Below are positions 18,169 to 26,699 of a DNA stretch of 64,000 nucleotides, one piece after another. How positions within the stretch are numbered: position 1 is the first letter of the stretch; every line of letters begins with the position of its first letter. Source of the stretch: Bryobacterales bacterium (GTDB lineage Bacteria; Acidobacteriota; Terriglobia; Bryobacterales; Bryobacteraceae); contig JAFAQY010000121.1 of NCBI GenBank assembly GCA_019261985.1, forward strand, positions 1-64,000, in the 5' to 3' direction. A model generated the notes under the pieces. That model worked only from the letters and a program-made list of their open reading frames with translations. It was not told the DNA's origin and ran no database searches. The translations under genes and the position numbers were made by a program.

Positions 18169-18996
18169 TCACAACAACTCCTCGCCCGAGCGGCGCGCCG
18201 CGAACAGCAGCAAGGTAGCGGCGGCCATTAATGCAAGCGAGGCCGCCGCTCCAAATGGCCAGTCGCGCGCGGACGTGAACTGGTTCTGCACCAGATTGCC
18301 GATGAGAATGGTCTTGCTGCCCCCCAATAAATCCGACGTAAGGTACGTTCCAAGGCAGGGCACGAACACAAGAATCGCTCCGGCGCGAATCCCCGGAGCG
18401 CACAATGGCAGGATCACTCGAAACAGGGTTTCGCGCGGGCGCGCGCCGAGGTCCGCGGCGGCCTCCATCAGGCTCGGGTCCAGCCGTTCGAGAATCGCGT
18501 ACAGGGGAAGCACCATGAACGGCAGGAACCCATACACCAGACCCAAAATCACGGCGCCGTTGTTATACAACATAGGCAGCGGCTCGCGAATGATTCCGGC
18601 CGAAAGGAGCGCGGTGTTGATCAGGCCGGTATCGCGCAGCAGAAACATCCATGCATAGGTCCGGATGAGGAAGCTGGTCCAGAACGGCAGGATAACCAGG
18701 CTCAGGTACAGGTTCTTCTTTTCGCCGCTCCGCGCGATGAAAAGCGCCAAAGGAAATCCCAGGGCCAGGCAGATCAACGTGGAAACAGCGGCCACCCAGA
18801 ACGACCGCCACAGAATCGCTCCATAGAGCGGATCCAGCAGACGCGTGTAGTTTTCAGAAGTAAACGGCTGCCCCACGCCGCCATATGCGCCGCGGCTCAT
18901 GAAGCTATACAGGCAGATAATCGCGAGCGGCGCGACGACGGTTAGGAACGCGAGCGCCGCGGCCGGGGCAAGCAACCTCGCGCGCAAACGATTCAT
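18169..18996 (-). CDS. potB: polyamine ABC transporter permease
   Basis: The partner permease, 275 residues from the ATG at 18996. That start overlaps the TGA of potA (ATGA), so the two are coupled. An in-frame start 33 bases further upstream is less likely. The EAA loop is MEAAADLGARPRETLFRV, followed by LPLCAPGIRAG. Hydrophobic segments cover most of the protein. PotB and PotC form the transmembrane channel with two PotA subunits. Confidence 0.93.
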   Translation of the reverse strand: MNRLRARLLAPAAALAFLTVVAPLAIICLYSFMSRGAYGGVGQPFTSENYTRLLDPLYGAILWRSFWVAAVSTLICLALGFPLALFIARSGEKKNLYLSLVILPFWTSFLIRTYAWMFLLRDTGLINTALLSAGIIREPLPMLYNNGAVILGLVYGFLPFMVLPLYAILERLDPSLMEAAADLGARPRETLFRVILPLCAPGIRAGAILVFVPCLGTYLTSDLLGGSKTILIGNLVQNQFTSARDWPFGAAASLALMAAATLLLFAARRSGEELL

Positions 18997-19952
18997 TCGG
19001 GCAGGCGAAGCTCGTCGGACTCGTTCCAAGAGATATGGACCACCTCGCCCGGCGTGAAATTGGCGGCGCCATTCACCGCCTGCGCGGAGCAGATTTCCCC
19101 GTTTTCGAGCTGTGATTCCACGTACACAACCGACCCCAGAAATGTTTTACCGGTCACCACCCCGCGCCTGGAGTTTACGGCGGCTTCGCGCGTCATCCGC
19201 AGCGCTTCCGGCCTCAGGCCTACGCCGCCGATCCAGTTCATTGTGCCGAGGAACGATGCCACGAATCGCGTCGCCGGACGGTGGTAAATTTCTTCCGGTG
19301 CGCCTATTTGTTCCACGGCTCCGCGACTCATCACCGCGATGTAATCCGACATCGCAAGGGCTTCTTCCTGATCGTGCGTGACGAACAAAAACGTAACGCC
19401 AACGCGCCGCTGCAGCTCTTTCAATTCCGCGCGGACTTGTTTGCGAAGCTGCGGATCGAGAGCCGATAATGGCTCGTCGAGTAAAAGCACATCGGGCTCC
19501 AGGACCAGCGCGCGCGCCAAGGCAACCCGCTGCCGCTCGCCGCCGGAAAGCTGAGCGGGCGAGCGCGATTCCTTGCCTGCCAGCCGCACCTGATCCAGCA
19601 CCCGGCGGACGCGATCGGCAATCCCATTCGCGGCCTTGTGCCGCAGTCCGAATTCGATATTGCCTTGCACGGTCAGATGCGGAAACAGAGCGTAATTTTG
19701 GAAAACCGTATTGACGTTCCGGCGGTAGGGCGGTAGCCCATCCAGCCGCGAGCCGTTCAGCCAGATTTCGCCCTGATCCGGCTGTTCAAATCCGGCAACC
19801 AGCCGCAAGGTGGTGGTTTTTCCGCAGCCTGAGGGCCCAAGCAAAGAGAAGAATGCGCCGCGCGGCACGCTCAACGACACGTCGCCGACGGCCAGTTGAC
19901 CCCCGAAGCGTTTGCTCACGCGGCGCAACTCCAAAACATTTTCCTGGCCCAT
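18993..19952 (-). CDS. potA: polyamine ABC transporter ATP-binding protein
   Basis: The cytoplasmic ATPase of the polyamine importer, 319 residues. Walker A is GPSGCGKTT, the signature is LSGGERQRVALARAL, Walker B is VLLLDEPLSALD and the switch is FVTHDQEEAL. A shortened C-terminal TOBE-like domain (about 235-315) follows the ATPase core, so the protein is somewhat shorter than E. coli PotA (378). It is the first gene of potABCD; the promoter must lie in 19953-20089, shared with a divergent small gene and a palindromic repeat. Confidence 0.93.
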   Translation of the reverse strand: MGQENVLELRRVSKRFGGQLAVGDVSLSVPRGAFFSLLGPSGCGKTTTLRLVAGFEQPDQGEIWLNGSRLDGLPPYRRNVNTVFQNYALFPHLTVQGNIEFGLRHKAANGIADRVRRVLDQVRLAGKESRSPAQLSGGERQRVALARALVLEPDVLLLDEPLSALDPQLRKQVRAELKELQRRVGVTFLFVTHDQEEALAMSDYIAVMSRGAVEQIGAPEEIYHRPATRFVASFLGTMNWIGGVGLRPEALRMTREAAVNSRRGVVTGKTFLGSVVYVESQLENGEICSAQAVNGAANFTPGEVVHISWNESDELRLPE

Positions 19953-20003
19953 GAAACCAATACTGTAACGCAGGGTCTAGCGCACGTCCGTAAGCATGAG
20001 CGA

Positions 20004-20049
20004 GATGGAGCGGGCTTTAGCCCGCGACGGGTGCTTCAGCACCCGCGGT
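20004..20049 (+). repeat. family-2 palindromic repeat, partial
   Basis: GATGGAGCGGGCTTTAGCCC then GCGACGGGTGCTTCAGCACC: two adjacent palindromes (GGGCTTTAGCCC and GGGTGCTTCAGCACCC). It matches the units at 42223, 46953 and 51022 and lies between divergent potA and the small membrane-protein gene. Confidence 0.8.
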
Positions 20050-20089
20050 GCCTTGACGCGAAGCGCCATACTTTGCTAAATAAAGCACT

Positions 20090-20401
20090 ATGCGAATACA
20101 CATTGTCGCCGCCATCGAACTCGCGTTGATCTTCCCCGCCGCGCTCTTCTTAGCCGCAGTGATAGCGCCCAACCTTATCTCTCAACCCGCGCCCGCCGCC
20201 CACGGCCTCGTCATGTGGTACGCGGCGCGCATGTGGACGCTGTGGGTATTATTGCTGGCTCTGCCTCTTACTGCGCTGGTCATCGGCTGCGCCACTCTCA
20301 AGCGTCTCCGGCCCGATCCGGGAACCCTCTACGTCGCCGTGGCGACCCTGGCAGCAGCCGGCATGCTGGCCATCGTGATCCTGCACATGCTGGCGAACTG
20401 A
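20090..20401 (+). CDS. small three-helix membrane protein
   Basis: A 103-residue protein with hydrophobic helices at about 7-29, 46-68 and 80-101. I do not recognise a family. The last two helices are followed only by MLAN. It stands alone, divergent from potA, 75 nt before the LigC-like dehydrogenase gene. The reading frame is clean, and the hydrophobic pattern makes a real gene likely. Confidence 0.6.
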   Translation: MRIHIVAAIELALIFPAALFLAAVIAPNLISQPAPAAHGLVMWYAARMWTLWVLLLALPLTALVIGCATLKRLRPDPGTLYVAVATLAAAGMLAIVILHMLAN

Positions 20402-20476
20402 GTTGCGAAGGCGCTGCCTTGCTCCTGCGACGCGGCGGCCAGAGTCAGAGAAAGACGCTAAGTTATCCTGGACCTT

Positions 20477-21451
20477 ATGAAGATAGCTGTAGCAGGCCAA
20501 GGCGCCTTTGGCATTAAACACCTTGAAGCGGTGGCAAATATTCCGGACGTCGAAGTGATCTCGCTCGCCGGCGGGAACCCTGCGGGGACGGAAGAGGTGG
20601 CGAAGAAGTTCAAGATTCCGCATTGGACCACGGATCTCGCCGAGAGTTTGAAACAGCCCGGCGTCGAAGCCGTGATCCTGACCACGCCGACGCAGTTGCA
20701 CGCCAGCCAGGCGATCCAATGCATGCGCGCCGGCAAGCACGTCATGGTGGAGATTCCCATGGCGGACACGCTGGAGGATTCCGAGAAAATCGTCCAGGTG
20801 CGGGGCGAAACCGGCCTGGTGGCGATGGCCGGGCACACCAGGCGCTTCAACCCCAGCCATCAATGGGTCCACAAAAAAATCGAAGCCGGAGAGTTAAGAG
20901 TCCAACAGATGAACGTGCAGACGTACTTTTTCCGGCGCACGAACATGAATGCCGCCGGCAAGCCGCGAAGCTGGACGGATCACCTGCTGTGGCACCACGC
21001 CTGCCACACGGTAGACCTGTTTCAGTACCAGACCGGTGAGACGGCCGAAATCGCGCAAGCCGTGCAGGGCCCCGTTCATCCGGAACTCGGCATCGCTATG
21101 GATATGGGCATTCTGCTCCGCACGCATTCGGGAGCGGTCTGCACACTTTCGCTGTCGTTCAACAACAAAGGCCCCCAGGGAACGTTCTTCCGCTACATCT
21201 GCGATAACGGAACCTACGTCGCGTACTACGACGATCTGGTCGATGGAGAGAATAAGCCGGTCGATCTTACTAAAGTCGATGTCTCCATGAACGGGATCGA
21301 GCTTCAGGATCGCGAATTCTTCGCGGCCATCAAAGAGAAACGCGAGCCGAACTCGAGCGTGCAGCAGGTGCTCCCCGCGATGCAGACGCTGGACCGGCTG
21401 GAGCACTGCGTCGGCCGGCAGGGCAAAGCGGTGTTGAAGCAGGCGCGGTAG
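20477..21451 (+). CDS. ligC: Gfo/Idh/MocA dehydrogenase, LigC-like
   Basis: A 324-residue NAD(P)-dependent oxidoreductase. The Rossmann loop is GQGAFG (7-12), followed by VEAVILTTPTQLHASQAI and the EIPMAD motif at about 94. The middle reads HTRRFNPSHQ, YFFRRTNMNA and RSWTDHLLWHHACHTVDLF, then ELGIAMDMGI, FRYICDNGTY and DVSMNGIELQDREF. From memory this whole pattern closely follows LigC of Sphingobium, the 4-carboxy-2-hydroxymuconate-6-semialdehyde dehydrogenase of protocatechuate 4,5-cleavage. If so, it makes 2-pyrone-4,6-dicarboxylate. The ring-cleaving dioxygenase (LigAB) is not in the window, so the substrate remains inferred. Confidence 0.8.
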   Translation: MKIAVAGQGAFGIKHLEAVANIPDVEVISLAGGNPAGTEEVAKKFKIPHWTTDLAESLKQPGVEAVILTTPTQLHASQAIQCMRAGKHVMVEIPMADTLEDSEKIVQVRGETGLVAMAGHTRRFNPSHQWVHKKIEAGELRVQQMNVQTYFFRRTNMNAAGKPRSWTDHLLWHHACHTVDLFQYQTGETAEIAQAVQGPVHPELGIAMDMGILLRTHSGAVCTLSLSFNNKGPQGTFFRYICDNGTYVAYYDDLVDGENKPVDLTKVDVSMNGIELQDREFFAAIKEKREPNSSVQQVLPAMQTLDRLEHCVGRQGKAVLKQAR

Positions 21452-21453
21452 GC

Positions 21454-21483
21454 TTGTAATACAGACTCTCATCTGTATTACAA
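21454..21483. promoter_or_regulatory. 12-bp-arm palindrome, probable VapB operator
   Basis: A perfect inverted repeat, TTGTAATACAGA - six bases - TCTGTATTACAA, lies immediately upstream of the antitoxin ATG (21491). It is AT-rich against its surroundings and contains a plausible -10 (TATTAC). Toxin-antitoxin operons usually repress themselves through such a site, so this is very likely the VapB(C) operator. Confidence 0.75.
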
Positions 21484-21490
21484 TTGAGGT

Positions 21491-21724
21491 ATGACTTCAG
21501 TAGTTCAGGCCCGCTTGGATGCGGACGAACAGAAGATCCTGGATAACTTGGTCCACCAGCTTGGCTGGAGTCCCTCCAAAATAGTTCGCGAAGGAATTCG
21601 TCTGGTGGCGGCATGTCATCCCCCGCGCAAACGCCCTCGGATCATTGGAACCGGCGAGTTCTCATCCGGGATCGGCGACCTCAGCTTCAATAAAAAGCAC
21701 TTGGAAGACTTCGGACGGGATTGA
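21491..21724 (+). CDS. vapB: ribbon-helix-helix antitoxin, VapB-like
   Basis: A 77-residue protein. The N-terminus SVVQARLDADEQKILDNLV followed by WSPSKIVREGIRLV has the strand-helix-helix pattern of MetJ/Arc DNA-binding proteins. The tail (GTGEFSSGIGDLSFNKKHLE) should wrap the toxin. A GAGG sits directly before the ATG. The stop overlaps the toxin start, as usual in TA pairs. It should repress its own promoter at the upstream palindrome. Confidence 0.85.
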   Translation: MTSVVQARLDADEQKILDNLVHQLGWSPSKIVREGIRLVAACHPPRKRPRIIGTGEFSSGIGDLSFNKKHLEDFGRD

Positions 21725-22131
21725 AACCAGTTCTTCTCGATGCGGGCGTAATTGTCGCGGTGCTCGACAATAGCGACCAGTGGCACCACGTATGTGTTCA
21801 GGCGATCGAGGAGGTCGCCGGAACGCTTATCACTTGTGAAGCCGTTATCGCGGAGAGTTGCCATCTGCTCCGGCGTATACATGGCGCGACCGCCAAGATT
21901 CTTGAGAACGTCGCGATGGGTGTTTTTCAGATTCCGTTTCAGCTTTCCCGCGACTCCCGAGCGATTCAGCGAGTACTACAAAAGTATCGAGATCGCCATG
22001 TAGATCTGGCCGATGCATGTCTCATCCACCTTGCAGACGAGTTCAAGACCGGTGATATTTTGACGACTGATAGCGACTTCGATATCTACCGCTGGGGCAG
22101 CAATAAACCCTTCCGCCGCTTGATACCATAG
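21721..22131 (+). CDS. vapC: PIN-domain toxin ribonuclease, VapC-like
   Basis: A 136-residue PIN nuclease. The acidic residues expected in the active site are present in VLLDAGVIVAVLD, CEAVIAESCHLL, VDLADACLIHLAD and ILTTDSDFDIYR. It starts with TTG at 21721, whose TTGA overlaps the TGA of vapB. A TTG start would keep toxin synthesis low. The pair lies between the ligC-like gene and the anion transporter, with 8 nt to the transporter, so it seems to be inserted in that catabolic set. Confidence 0.88.
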   Translation: MKPVLLDAGVIVAVLDNSDQWHHVCVQAIEEVAGTLITCEAVIAESCHLLRRIHGATAKILENVAMGVFQIPFQLSRDSRAIQRVLQKYRDRHVDLADACLIHLADEFKTGDILTTDSDFDIYRWGSNKPFRRLIP

Positions 22132-22139
22132 GTCTTCTT

Positions 22140-23603
22140 ATGAGCACCTCCGTCGCTGCCCCGCAACCCGCCCTAGCCGCAAAGCACCAAGTCAAATGGG
22201 GATGGCTCGGCGTCGCTATCGCGGTCGGGCTGGCGGTGGCGTTCATTCCGACGCCGGCAGGGCTGACGCGAACCGCGCAGCTTGTCTTGGCCATCATCGC
22301 CGGCACAGTCGTCTTATGGGCCGCCGAGGTGATGAACAACGGCATCGCGTCGTTGCTGATGATGGCTCTGCTAATGACCGTGGGCGTGCGGCCTCTGCTC
22401 ACGGTGCCGGATTCGGGCGATATCAGCGGCGCGCTTAGCGGATTCTCCGATGGCGCGTGGTGGACGCTGCTGGTTGTCGTCTACTACGGCTTCGCGATGA
22501 AGAAAACCGGCCTCGCCGAGCGCATCGCATATTACATCCTGTCGCTATTCCCGGGCACCTACGCCGGCATTCTTTCGGCGTTCTTTCTGATTGGGCTGCT
22601 GCTTTCGCTCGGCATCCCTTCCATGACGGTGCGTACGGCCATCATGGCGCCGATCGCTTGGAGCCTGGTGCAGACTCTCGGCCTGCCGCCGCGCAGCCGC
22701 GGGTCCGCGCTGATCATGATCACCGTTATTGAAATGGCCGTGGTGCCAGGGCTCGCATGGGAACTCGGTTCGCTCAATGGACCCGTGGTCGTCAGTATGT
22801 TTGCCGCGAAGAAGATTCCGTTGACCTGGCTCGGTTATGCCCAGTTCATGACGGTTCCGACATTGATTTTGTGCGGGCTGATTCTGGTGGCGAATCTAGC
22901 GCTGTTCAAACCTGAGGCTCCGGTCCGCGCGGATCGTAAGTTCGCTCTGGGTAAGCTTCATGCGCTGGGCTCATTCAAACGCGCAGAAGCAATCACTGGT
23001 TTGGTGGTCCTGATCTCTATCGGCTTTTGGATCACGGCGTCCGTGCACCACCTGCCGACATTCGTAGTTGGAATGTTCGGCCTCGCCATTCTGACCCTTG
23101 CAGGAATTTTTCAGGATCAAGACATCGGCACCGGCATTTCGTGGACGCTGATGTTGTTCCTGGGCGGCATCTTCAGCTTGACTCACATCATTCCGCAATA
23201 CAAAATCACGAACTGGATCGCGGGCATTATGGTGCCACGGGTTGCGCCGCTCATCGGCAGTCCGGTGGCGTTGCTGAGCGTGGTGGGCGTGATGATGCTC
23301 GCGATGCGCTTCATCGATCCGACGGCATTCATCGCCATGCCGCTGATCTGGACGCCGCTGGTCGACGCGGTTTCGGGCGGAGGCATTCCGCCGCTGGCGC
23401 TCGCCGCCGCGGTCTTACTCACCTCGGCGCCATTCTGGCTGCTGTACATGAACTTCTGGATGGCGATGGGCGACGGCATGACAGGTAAGCAAGGCTACAC
23501 CAAGGGCCAGCTTGCGTATCTCGGCACGATATATGCGATTGCGTCTCTGATTGCGTTAGCGGTCGCGGTATTCTACTGGCGCGTGCTCGGACTGATGCAT
23601 TGA
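22140..23603 (+). CDS. DASS-family (SLC13-like) anion transporter
   Basis: A 487-residue inner-membrane carrier with about twelve hydrophobic segments. Divalent anion:Na+ symporter features are seen in LGIPSMTVRTAIMAPIAW and, near the end, RFIDPTAFIAMPLIWTP. Family members carry di- or tricarboxylates. Lying between the LigC-like and DUF1932-like dehydrogenases, it could import an aromatic-derived dicarboxylate, but that is inference. The ATG at 22140 starts 8 nt after the vapC stop. Confidence 0.8.
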   Translation: MSTSVAAPQPALAAKHQVKWGWLGVAIAVGLAVAFIPTPAGLTRTAQLVLAIIAGTVVLWAAEVMNNGIASLLMMALLMTVGVRPLLTVPDSGDISGALSGFSDGAWWTLLVVVYYGFAMKKTGLAERIAYYILSLFPGTYAGILSAFFLIGLLLSLGIPSMTVRTAIMAPIAWSLVQTLGLPPRSRGSALIMITVIEMAVVPGLAWELGSLNGPVVVSMFAAKKIPLTWLGYAQFMTVPTLILCGLILVANLALFKPEAPVRADRKFALGKLHALGSFKRAEAITGLVVLISIGFWITASVHHLPTFVVGMFGLAILTLAGIFQDQDIGTGISWTLMLFLGGIFSLTHIIPQYKITNWIAGIMVPRVAPLIGSPVALLSVVGVMMLAMRFIDPTAFIAMPLIWTPLVDAVSGGGIPPLALAAAVLLTSAPFWLLYMNFWMAMGDGMTGKQGYTKGQLAYLGTIYAIASLIALAVAVFYWRVLGLMH

Positions 23604-23607
23604 TCGC

Positions 23608-24507
23608 ATGATGGAGAGCGCCGGTTTTATAGGCTTCGGAGAAGCTGCCTTTCATATTGCAAAGGGATTGCGTGGAGCGGGCCTCGCGCACACATTTGCC
23701 TATGACATCAATACCCACACGCCCGGGCTCGGCGAGAAGATTCGCGCTCGCGCTGCTGAAACCCAGACAGAGTTGCTGCCCTCAAATGGAGACCTTGCGT
23801 CGGCGTGCCAAGTGATCTTCTCCGCCGTTACCGCCGATCAGGCGCTCACGGCCGCGGAACAGACCGCGGCGTTTCTCGGTTCTGGGCAGTACTACGCGGA
23901 CCTCAATTCCGTCTCGCCGCGAATGAAGCAGGCGATTGGCGGCACGGTCTCCAAGACCGGCGCGAACTTCGTGGAAGCCGTGATGATGGCGCCGGTGCCG
24001 CCTCACGGCCATAAAGTCCCGGCGCTTCTTGGCGGCGAAGCGGCGCCTGCGTTCCTCAAGCTTCTTCAGCCGTTCGGAGTGCGGATGGAAGTGGTCTCGA
24101 CGGACCAGATCGGCCGCGCTGCCGCGGTGAAAATGTTTCGAAGTATCGTCTATAAGGGACTGGAGGCTTTGATGCTCGAATGCGTGCTCGGCGCGAGCCA
24201 GTACGGCGCCGAGCCTCGCGTTTTCGCCTCGCTCAATGAAAGCTTCCCCGGGGTCGACTTCCAGAAGCTCGCCGATTACATGATCGGCCGCGTCGCGATT
24301 CATGGCGGGCGGCGCGCGCGGGAAATGGAAGAAGTCGCCACTACCCTTCGGGAAATCGGCGTCGAACCGATGATGGCCGAGGCTACGGTGCGGCGGATGG
24401 ATTGGGCCGCGGAATTCGATTTGCGTTCGCGGCTTGGCGGAGAATTTCCGGAAACTTACAAACAAGTGCTGGACGCGATCGCGCAAGCAGACGCAGTGGC
24501 GGGCTGA
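23608..24507 (+). CDS. 6-phosphogluconate-dehydrogenase-like NAD(P) oxidoreductase (DUF1932 type)
   Basis: A 299-residue protein beginning MMESAGFIGFGEAAFHIAKG, with the dinucleotide-binding loop GFGEAA. ADLNSVSPRMKQ sits where hydroxyacid dehydrogenases have their substrate loop, and AVKMFRSIVYKGLEAL carries the conserved lysine helix (K in AAAVKMFRS). The C-terminal helical domain resembles DUF1932. It lies 4 nt after the DASS transporter, so it belongs to that operon. The substrate is unknown. Its stop and that of the opposing stress-protein gene together form TGATCA with no bases between. Confidence 0.8.
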   Translation: MMESAGFIGFGEAAFHIAKGLRGAGLAHTFAYDINTHTPGLGEKIRARAAETQTELLPSNGDLASACQVIFSAVTADQALTAAEQTAAFLGSGQYYADLNSVSPRMKQAIGGTVSKTGANFVEAVMMAPVPPHGHKVPALLGGEAAPAFLKLLQPFGVRMEVVSTDQIGRAAAVKMFRSIVYKGLEALMLECVLGASQYGAEPRVFASLNESFPGVDFQKLADYMIGRVAIHGGRRAREMEEVATTLREIGVEPMMAEATVRRMDWAAEFDLRSRLGGEFPETYKQVLDAIAQADAVAG

Positions 24508-25335
24508 TCAAACGCTCACTACCGGGCACGGCGACTGCTGAATGATCGAGTACGCCCTCGCCGCCAGCCGGCCCATGATCCCCGGCTCGGCCCTTCGCCC
24601 GATGACCAGCAAATCGGCCCCCCACTGCTCGGCGGTCGCAGACACCAGCTTCGCGGGGTCTCCACCCTCGATCAGCACGGTCGCCTGCGAGCCAACGCGT
24701 GCCTGCAGCTCGTCGATCAATTTCTGGATGCTCGCCCGCAGATCGGCTTCCTGCTCGGGCTGCATGTAGCCGGGCGTCATTCCCGGAAGCACATGCAGCA
24801 GCGCTAGCTCCGCCTGATACTCGTCCGCCATGTGGCGGGCCCAGTCGAGAACTTGGCCGCTCGCGGGCTGTAAATCGACCGCGCACAGAATGCGCTGGGT
24901 AGAAACTGCATCCATCCGGGGCGCCGTCTCCATGTGTACTCCAGTCCAGACGGGGCAGTCTGCATCATGCAGAACCTTTGCCGCAGTCGAGCCGAGAATG
25001 AGGCGGCGGAACGTCCCCAGCCCCTTTGTCGGCAGCATGATGAGATCCACTGCTCGCGCGTGCGCGAAGCCTACGATTTCCGCGCCGGCTTCGCCGTATG
25101 CGATCTCCCGGTCAACGCGCAATAGCTTCCGGCCGAGCCCGAGGAACCGGTCGAACGACTCCGGCGCAGGCTCGTGCATCTCCTGAAGGGGGACGCCGCC
25201 CGCGGGCGGTTCGACTACGTTCAGCAGGATTACTTCCGCGTCAAACTTGCCCGCCATGGCTTCGACGTAGCCGATGGCTCCGCGGCAGCGCGGCGAAAAA
25301 TCGACTGGGAAAAGGATCTTTTTTATTTGAAACAC
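24508..25335 (-). CDS. universal stress protein, two tandem Usp domains
   Basis: 275 residues made of two UspA-like domains. The first (about 1-140) opens KKILFPVDFSPRCRGAI and includes LIMLPTKGLGTFRRLILGSTA near an ATP-binding loop. The second (about 150-275) opens QRILCAVDLQPASGQVL and ends DLLVIGRRAEPGIMGRLA and PCPVVSV. The role in stress or nucleotide sensing is known only for the family. It is downstream of the exported DinB-like gene on the same strand and ends back to back with the dehydrogenase gene. Confidence 0.88.
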   Translation of the reverse strand: MFQIKKILFPVDFSPRCRGAIGYVEAMAGKFDAEVILLNVVEPPAGGVPLQEMHEPAPESFDRFLGLGRKLLRVDREIAYGEAGAEIVGFAHARAVDLIMLPTKGLGTFRRLILGSTAAKVLHDADCPVWTGVHMETAPRMDAVSTQRILCAVDLQPASGQVLDWARHMADEYQAELALLHVLPGMTPGYMQPEQEADLRASIQKLIDELQARVGSQATVLIEGGDPAKLVSATAEQWGADLLVIGRRAEPGIMGRLAARAYSIIQQSPCPVVSV

Positions 25336-25410
25336 GGGACCGGTAACTCCGCCGGCGGGTCCGGCTTCGACGTTCTTGGCGCGTGTGGCCTCGCGCCCGG
25401 CCCTGCACGC

Positions 25411-25938
25411 CTACGGCCGGCCTTCGCTCGACGGAGGCACGATACCCTTGATCCGCAGGTAGGCCACCATCGTGCCGTACATTTCATTGTCGTGCGCGAT
25501 GTTGAAGCTAAGCACGCCAAGTTTCGTAACTTGACGTCCGAACATGTTGACCTTCGTTGCCCCACCTGCATCGGTCATCGAGTCATACACGGCATCGCAG
25601 TAATCGAAGGATTGCTTCAGGGCCGCCGTTAAATCCGCTTTAGATGTTTTCCCCGCCGAGACAGGCTTCGCCTGCTCGCCTTTCACCAGCCCGCACAGCA
25701 TCATCTGAATATCCGCGACGTGACCGACCATCTCGCCATAAGTGCGGACCTGCTGCGTGGTGCGGAAGGAATAGTTTTCCTCCGGCATCTTGTCGGCCGC
25801 CTTCAATAGTGTATTCTTGATGCCCGTGTAGCTTTGCTTGGTGTCCGCGCTGAACGGATTCTGCGCATTGCTATTCTGCGCGAACGCGGCGGCGCATGCA
25901 ATCGAAAGCGCTAACGTGGTACTTAAGAAGCGAGACAT
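25411..25938 (-). CDS. exported DinB-superfamily protein
   Basis: A 175-residue protein with a signal peptide (MSRFLSTTLALSIACAAAFA, cleavage near 20). The mature part has DinB-like helices: ADKMPEENYSFRTTQQVRTYGEMVGHVADIQ, broken here as MPEENYSF and TYGEMVGHVADIQ, where the histidine after GEM/V is a usual metal ligand. A second histidine is in NIAHDNEMYG. Bacterial DinB-like proteins are metal-dependent thiol transferases or unknown. Exported forms are common in Acidobacteriota, from memory. It is divergent from the racemase-family gene, 38 nt away. Confidence 0.8.
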   Translation of the reverse strand: MSRFLSTTLALSIACAAAFAQNSNAQNPFSADTKQSYTGIKNTLLKAADKMPEENYSFRTTQQVRTYGEMVGHVADIQMMLCGLVKGEQAKPVSAGKTSKADLTAALKQSFDYCDAVYDSMTDAGGATKVNMFGRQVTKLGVLSFNIAHDNEMYGTMVAYLRIKGIVPPSSEGRP

Positions 25939-25976
25939 TTGGGTTTTCTCCTCTGGCAGTATAGCAACTAACGTTT

Positions 25977-26699
25977 ATGGCTCAACACATCGGCATCGTC
26001 GCTTGCAGCGCGGAAGGCGCGGCTCTTTGTTACAGGACCATCTGCATCGAGGGCGCGGCGTTATTGGGTCCTCACAATCATCCCGAAGTCAGCATGCACA
26101 CCTATTCCCTGGCGCGGTACATGGAGGCGATCAACGCGGAAAACTGGCAGGGAGCAGCGGAACTTATGGTGGCGTCCGCGGAAAAGCTGGCGAAGATCGG
26201 GGCCGATTTTTTGATCTGCCCGGATAACACCATCCATCGTGTGCTGCCCGATGTCGTTCGCCGCACTTTGCTTCCGTGGCTGCATATAGCGGATTGCGTT
26301 ATCGCCGAGGCAAACGAGAGAGGGTTCATGCGCCTGGGCCTCACGGGGACAAAATTTTTGATGGAAAGCGATGTTTATCCCGAACATTTTGTCAGGCCAT
26401 CGGCCGATGAGCGCGAAAGAATGAACGCCATTATTTTTGAAGAGCTGGTTTACGGCCGTTTCCGGTTGGAGGCCCTGCGCTATTTTCAACAGGTGATCCA
26501 GCGCATGCATGAGGCGGGGTGCGATGCGGTGGTGCTTGGCTGCACCGAGATTCCGCTGTTGGTGCAACCCGAGGATTCTCCATTACCCGTTTTGGATTCC
26601 ACTCGTCTGCTTGCGCGGGCGGCGTTAAAGCGAGCGGCGGGCGATCAATCGCCCCAGGACCCGAGTAGCCGGCGAACCAGAACGAGTTCACCCAAGTGA
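25977..26699 (+). CDS. aspartate/glutamate racemase family protein
   Basis: A 240-residue cytoplasmic protein of the Asp/Glu racemase superfamily. The two catalytic cysteines are Cys81 in LICPDNTIH and Cys189 in VVLGCTEIPLLV, at the expected spacing. The N-terminus is IGIVACSAEGAALCYRTI. The last 17 codons (rich in Ser/Arg) overlap the convergent DinB-like gene by 55 bases, so the true C-terminus is longer than typical. Whether it racemises aspartate or another amino acid cannot be told. Confidence 0.85.
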   Translation: MAQHIGIVACSAEGAALCYRTICIEGAALLGPHNHPEVSMHTYSLARYMEAINAENWQGAAELMVASAEKLAKIGADFLICPDNTIHRVLPDVVRRTLLPWLHIADCVIAEANERGFMRLGLTGTKFLMESDVYPEHFVRPSADERERMNAIIFEELVYGRFRLEALRYFQQVIQRMHEAGCDAVVLGCTEIPLLVQPEDSPLPVLDSTRLLARAALKRAAGDQSPQDPSSRRTRTSSPK

